In this document: piece by piece, positions 61,901 to 64,000 of the stretch | Layout: every line of letters starts with the position of its first letter | Numbering within the stretch: the stretch's first letter is position 1 | Translations under genes and position numbers: made by a program | Notes under the pieces: generated by a model | What the model was told of the DNA's origin: nothing | The model's database searches: none | Seen by the model: only the letters and a program-made list of their open reading frames with translations | Assembly (NCBI RefSeq): GCF_037042905.1 | Contig: NC_087252.1 | Location: 32,627,994 to 32,691,993, forward strand | DNA: 64,000 bases | Source of the DNA: Lytechinus pictus | Lineage: Eukaryota > Echinodermata > Echinoidea > Temnopleuroida > Toxopneustidae | Direction of reading: 5' to 3'

Positions 61901-63290
61901 AGTGGTGGAGGTGCGGATAACCAACAGGTAGGCCGTCAGTGGTTTCAATTATCAATAAAACTAGAGGAGGGGTAGAGGGTTCTACTTGGAGGGGGGAGGA
62001 ACCACTTTGATCCTCAAAGCAGCTTTCAGTGGTGGTGGTGCGGATAACCAACAGGTAGGCCGTCAGTGGTGTCAATTATCAATATAACTATAGGAGGGGT
62101 AGGGGGTTCTACTTGGAGGGGGGAACCACTTTGATCCTCAAAGCAGCTTTCAGTGGTGGAGGTGCAGATAACCAACAGGTAGGCCGTCAGTGGTGTCAAT
62201 TATCAATATAACTATAGGAGGGGTAGGGGGTTCTACTTGGAGGGGGGGATGGGGAGGGGGAACCACTTTGATCCTCAAAGCAGCTTTCAGTGGTGGTGGT
62301 GCGGATAACCAACAGGTAGGCCGTCAGTGGTTTCAATTATCAATAAAACTATAGGAGGGGTAGGGGGTTCTACTTGGAGGGGGTATGAGGAGGGGGGGGA
62401 GGAACCACTTTGATCCTCAAAGCAGCTTTCAGTGGTGGAGGTGCAGATAACCAACAGGTAGGCCGTCAGTGGTGTCAATTATCAATAAAACTAGAGGAGG
62501 GGTAGGGGTTCCAGGGGGGGGGGGGTGTTAGGGGGTTCTACTTGGAGGGGGATGTGGGGGGGGGGAGGAACCACTTTGATCCTCAAAGCAGCTTTCAGTG
62601 GTGGAGGTGCTGATAACCAAGAGGTAAGCTCTCATTGGTGTCAGTTATAATAAACAATGACTGTGTCTAAGGCAGACCTTTCTGAAAGGCACAACCTCAA
62701 ACATCTGTTTTTCATATGAAATAAATCAGAATTTTAGAGGAAAATATCACTTAATATATAATAATTTAACTGAAGTTGTGACATTAAGTTTATGAAAAAC
62801 AATTGTGACTAAACATTACAAAATGGTTTTGTGCTTTTAGTAACTGATGTCAACTTACTGCTAATATTAGATATCCCTTTGTGTGTTCATATATATTCAG
62901 AAAGAGATCACATGTTCTTATAAATGCTGTTTCGAACCACCAACTCATAGCTCATCTTTTTGTTACAGGGCTTCATTGTCATTAGAGATCTTGATTTCAT
63001 TAATCCTTCTTTTTTCTATAGGATGTCAGTGAGTTTACTCATAAACTCTTGGAATGGTTAGAAGAGGCCTTCAAATTAGACACATCAGGACATCCCTCAC
63101 AGAATGAAGGGTAAGTCATCCCCATTCTCCTGAATGGTATGTTCCTCTTCCATTTTATTAACCCACCTGTGCACCCCCATCAGTTGCATGTAGATCGGGA
63201 GGAGGGTCCTGGGTTTGTAGTAATTCAATTCACTTTTGCCTCAAAGGCACAGATGATGCCAAACAAATAAGGATCATAAAAATTACAGTG

Positions 63291-63343
<53 letters not shown>

Positions 63344-63845
63344 GATGATGGTGATGATGGTGATGATGATGATGATGGTGTTGGTGATGATGTTGATGAT
63401 GATGATGATAGTGGTGATGGTGGTGGTGATGGTGGTGATGATGATGATGGTGATGATGATGATGATGGTGGTGGTGATGGTGGTGATGGTGATGGTGATG
63501 ATGATGGTATGGTGATGATGATGGTAATGGTGATGATTATAATGAGGATGATGATAATGATGATGATTATAATGATAATGATGATGATGATAACCATAAT
63601 AATCCTGTTGCAGAGCCGAAGGAGGGGAGAATACCAACAAGAACCCGATGCTTGATCTCTTCTACGGTCAGTACAAGGCCGAAGGTATCAACGAGGGCAA
63701 GGTCTTCAGTAACCTAGAGACCTTCGGACAGTGCCCTCTACAGATCAATGGTTATAATGACCTTCACCAGAGCCTGGAGGCATCCATGTCCAAGGCGGAG
63801 ATCGAAACGGTTAATGGAGATGCAACCTACAGATCAGCACAAGAG
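43979..63845 (+). CDS. USP25/28: USP25/USP28-type ubiquitin-specific protease, first 8 coding exons (408 aa), continues beyond window
   Basis: Cysteine deubiquitinase, orthologous to the ancestor of vertebrate USP25 and USP28. Exons: 43979-44023, 54875-55196, 56080-56224, 59218-59371, 59936-60028, 60721-60864, 63022-63110, 63614-63845; all are GT-AG and phases join. It starts MTVEQN, like vertebrate USP25. Residues 16-65 form the UBA-like region ([35 protein letters not shown]). A long Ala/Gln/Pro-rich linker follows. Then come a SUMO-interaction motif VIDLT at 131-135, a [16 protein letters not shown] at 142-154, and the Cys box [16 protein letters not shown] with nucleophile Cys215. Next are [45 protein letters not shown] and [15 protein letters not shown]. 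The linker in exon 2 is less conserved than the rest. The His box, insertion and C-terminal domain lie outside the window. It mixes USP25-like and USP28-like residues, as expected for a single pre-duplication gene. Confidence 0.96.
45734..46349. mobile_element. Fold-back (MITE-like) element, 616 bp
   Basis: Arms of about 110 bp: AAAGGTCAAGTCCACC...AAACAAGCATAATGCTGAAA...ATCGGATGTAAAAT on the left and the inverse (ATTTTACATCCGATTTTGAT...GTTATGCTTGTTGGATC...TAGACTTGTCCTTT) on the right. Single-arm relatives occur at 27.59-27.70 and 32.41-32.48 kb. Confidence 0.85.
46977..47588. mobile_element. Second fold-back element, 612 bp, related arms
   Basis: Left AAGGGATGCTCCAGGCTGAA...GCAAAATGCTGAAAATTTGA...ATCGGATTACAA, and the inverse on the right (ATCCGATTTTGATGAAAT...CAGCATTTTGCGC...CAGCCCGAGGTATCCCTTT). 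A shorter inner symmetry, AATATTCATGAAGACATGCC, is also present. The arms share the AAATCGGAT/ATGCTGAAAAT core with the 45.7-kb element, so the two are distant relatives. Confidence 0.85.
48868..49258. mobile_element. MITE, about 390 bp
   Basis: The left end GGGCTGTCTGCACCAGCCCG continues through AGTTT and the right end is its near-inverse (AAACTCGGGCTGGTGCAGCA). The interior has inverted CTCGAGATT and TAGCGCGCT motifs. Confidence 0.8.
50555..51550 (+). repeat. Decayed tandem array, six copies, period about 165-195 bp
   Basis: The best conserved part of each copy is GACCGCATCATTTAGACCGG followed by TCCTGCCCCAACTCTTTTAG. Cores lie near 50577, 50775, 50941, 51107, 51297 and 51488. Later parts share GAGCAAGTTC, AAGAGAT and TGGATTCATGA. 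It lies in USP25/28 intron 1. Confidence 0.7.
53540..53960 (+). repeat. Tandem repeat rich in TGACCT (period about 55-60 bp)
   Basis: About seven imperfect copies of a phrase with GCTGTGACCTGCGACCTATG and ACCTGTTGAAATCATTGGAT, then ATTGAACTATTGGATCACTT. A longer unit holding AGGATCTTGAA and GCTGTTAGGACTTGCTG occurs twice. Each copy has one to three TGACCT/GACCT words. It ends just before the open frame at 53982. Confidence 0.85.
54251..54328 (+). pseudogene. Broken duplicate of the start of USP25/28 exon 2
   Basis: This matches the acceptor and first ~60 bp of true exon 2 (54864-54935): TTTTCTCCAG, AGAGACTGCC, CTCAACCAA, ACAGGAGTCCATGA. It carries TAA two codons after the acceptor, a six-base insertion after ACTGCC, and loses similarity after about 54325. 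It cannot encode the UBA-like segment. Confidence 0.8.
55778..56046. mobile_element. MITE, 269 bp
   Basis: GGGCCCTGTCTTTACAAAGA...GATCCGATCAA on the left; TTGATCGGATC-type inverse and AACTCTTTGTAAGACGGGCC on the right. It ends 33 bp before USP exon 3, so it forms part of the 3' end of that intron. Confidence 0.85.
56665..56826. mobile_element. MITE, about 160 bp
   Basis: AGGGCCCCCGTTGCATACAA...TACCATTATGGTAA...TTTGCCA on the left is inverted on the right as GGCAAAGATACCATAATTG...ATGCAACGGGGCCCT. It lies in USP intron 3. Confidence 0.85.
56910..57178 (+). mobile_element. tRNA-derived SINE, second family
   Basis: Head GTGTTGTGGCTCAGTGGATT, box-B-like GGGATCAAATCCCACTG, body with TTTGGCAAGGCGTTTATCTA, ATGGGTACCCGG and GTAATATGCAGCGC, tail GCGCTATATAAATGTTGC. 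The body differs from the 57.87-kb family. Confidence 0.75.
57353..57525 (+). mobile_element. tRNA-headed SINE fragment
   Basis: TTGGCTCAGTTGGTAGAGCA is an excellent tRNA A-box region. CCCCGGCCGCGTCAGAC, CGTTAAAGACAGGTAGTTGC and GGCGTTCAACAATTCAAGGG follow. A normal B box and acceptor stem do not follow, so it is not a functional tRNA gene. Confidence 0.6.
57867..58172 (+). mobile_element. tRNA-derived SINE, near full length
   Basis: Head GTGGAGCGTTGTGGCCCAGT, box B GTGGGTTCAAATCCCAGCC, body ACTCAACCCAGGTGAGGTGA and GGTACCTGGCAGGAATTTAT, tail TGTGATATGCACTATACAAG and TTATCATTA. Plus-strand counterpart of the 40.4-kb copy. It lies in USP intron 3. Confidence 0.88.
60347..60456. mobile_element. 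Short MITE, about 110 bp
   Basis: AGGGGCCCGTTGCAGAAAGA-GTTGC on the left and GCAACTCTTTCTGCAACGGG-ACCCT on the right are inverse copies. A related single arm lies at about 1660-1690 (GGGGCCTGTCGCAGATAGAG). Confidence 0.85.
60819..62648 (+). repeat. Tandem array of a USP exon-6 end plus intron start, 13 copies including the true one
   Basis: The unit (123-169 bp) begins with the last 46 bp of USP exon 6 (ATCCTCAAAGCAGCTTTCAG through ACCAACAG), then the splice donor GTAAGC or GTAGGC and GTCAGTGGT, then a G-rich intronic stretch. Unit starts: 60819 (true exon), 60955, 61096, 61263, 61432, 61601, 61759 (decayed), 61882, 62009, 62133, 62270, 62412 and 62578. Copies 4-6 are near-identical 169-bp units. 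None of the extra copies has an acceptor in front of it, so they are donor-only pseudo-exons. Confidence 0.95.
63283..63598 (+). repeat. (GAT)n microsatellite next to USP exon 8 acceptor
   Basis: About 315 bp of GAT/GGT triplets (TGATGATGATGG) ending 15 bp before the acceptor of exon 8 (exon starts 63614). The only pyrimidine-rich stretch before the AG is CCTGTTGCAG. The Met/Val and Ile/Ser polypeptides in this stretch are artefacts. Confidence 0.95.
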
Positions 63846-64000
63846 GTAAGAAGCCAAGTTGATTTGGTGAAATCTGGGCCCTGTTGCTTAAAGGCCACCG
63901 CACACCTTACGACTGTTCGCGATCCGATTTTGGAACAAATCGCATTTTGCTCATTTTCTGAAAATGTGAATGGAACACATCACTTTATTTGAGGTTAAAA

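Noticed and set aside
63230-63640. 136-codon His/Ile frame and other frames in the GAT array
   Set aside because: Microsatellite artefacts; the real exon starts at 63614 in another frame.

Overview
This is metazoan genomic DNA, almost certainly from an echinoderm and most likely a sea urchin. The evidence is a let-7 variant with an A in place of the usual G (known to me from sea urchin), spliced genes with GT-AG introns, tRNA-derived SINEs ending in TAA/ATT repeats, jockey/CR1-like LINE tails, many fold-back (MITE-like) elements, and very frequent G homopolymers. The species itself cannot be fixed from sequence alone.

Layout. (1) 19-1154, plus strand: a microRNA cluster, let-7 followed about 1 kb later by mir-125. 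(2) 1.2-8.0 kb: no gene seen; it holds purine and pyrimidine tracts and a 28-bp minisatellite. (3) 8.06-21.25 kb, minus strand: an 11-exon gene for a bacterial-type amidase-signature hydrolase. I could rebuild it completely (506 residues, catalytic Lys95-Ser171-Ser194). Its introns carry several tandem arrays, including nine copies of a ~156-bp unit. (4) 21.25-31.8 kb: intergenic and repeat-filled, with one transposon nested in another and a 1.67-kb fold-back element. (5) 31.79-43.35 kb, minus strand: a complete 13-exon Golgi pH regulator gene (GPR89/GPHR, 457 residues). (6) 43.98 kb to the right edge, plus strand: the 5' eight coding exons (408 residues) of a single USP25/USP28-type deubiquitinase, with UBA-like region, SUMO-interaction motif, ubiquitin-interacting motif and catalytic Cys box. 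It continues past the window.

GPR89 and USP25/28 start head to head with 625 bp between their start codons, so they probably share a promoter region. The protein genes do not form a common pathway; the neighbourhood is ordinary for an animal genome. The unusual parts are structural. The 3' end of USP exon 6, with its splice donor, is repeated 12 more times in the following intron. A decayed copy of USP exon 2 lies upstream of the true one. A TGACCT-rich array abuts a possible alternative first exon. All four intronic GAT arrays have the same orientation relative to transcription.
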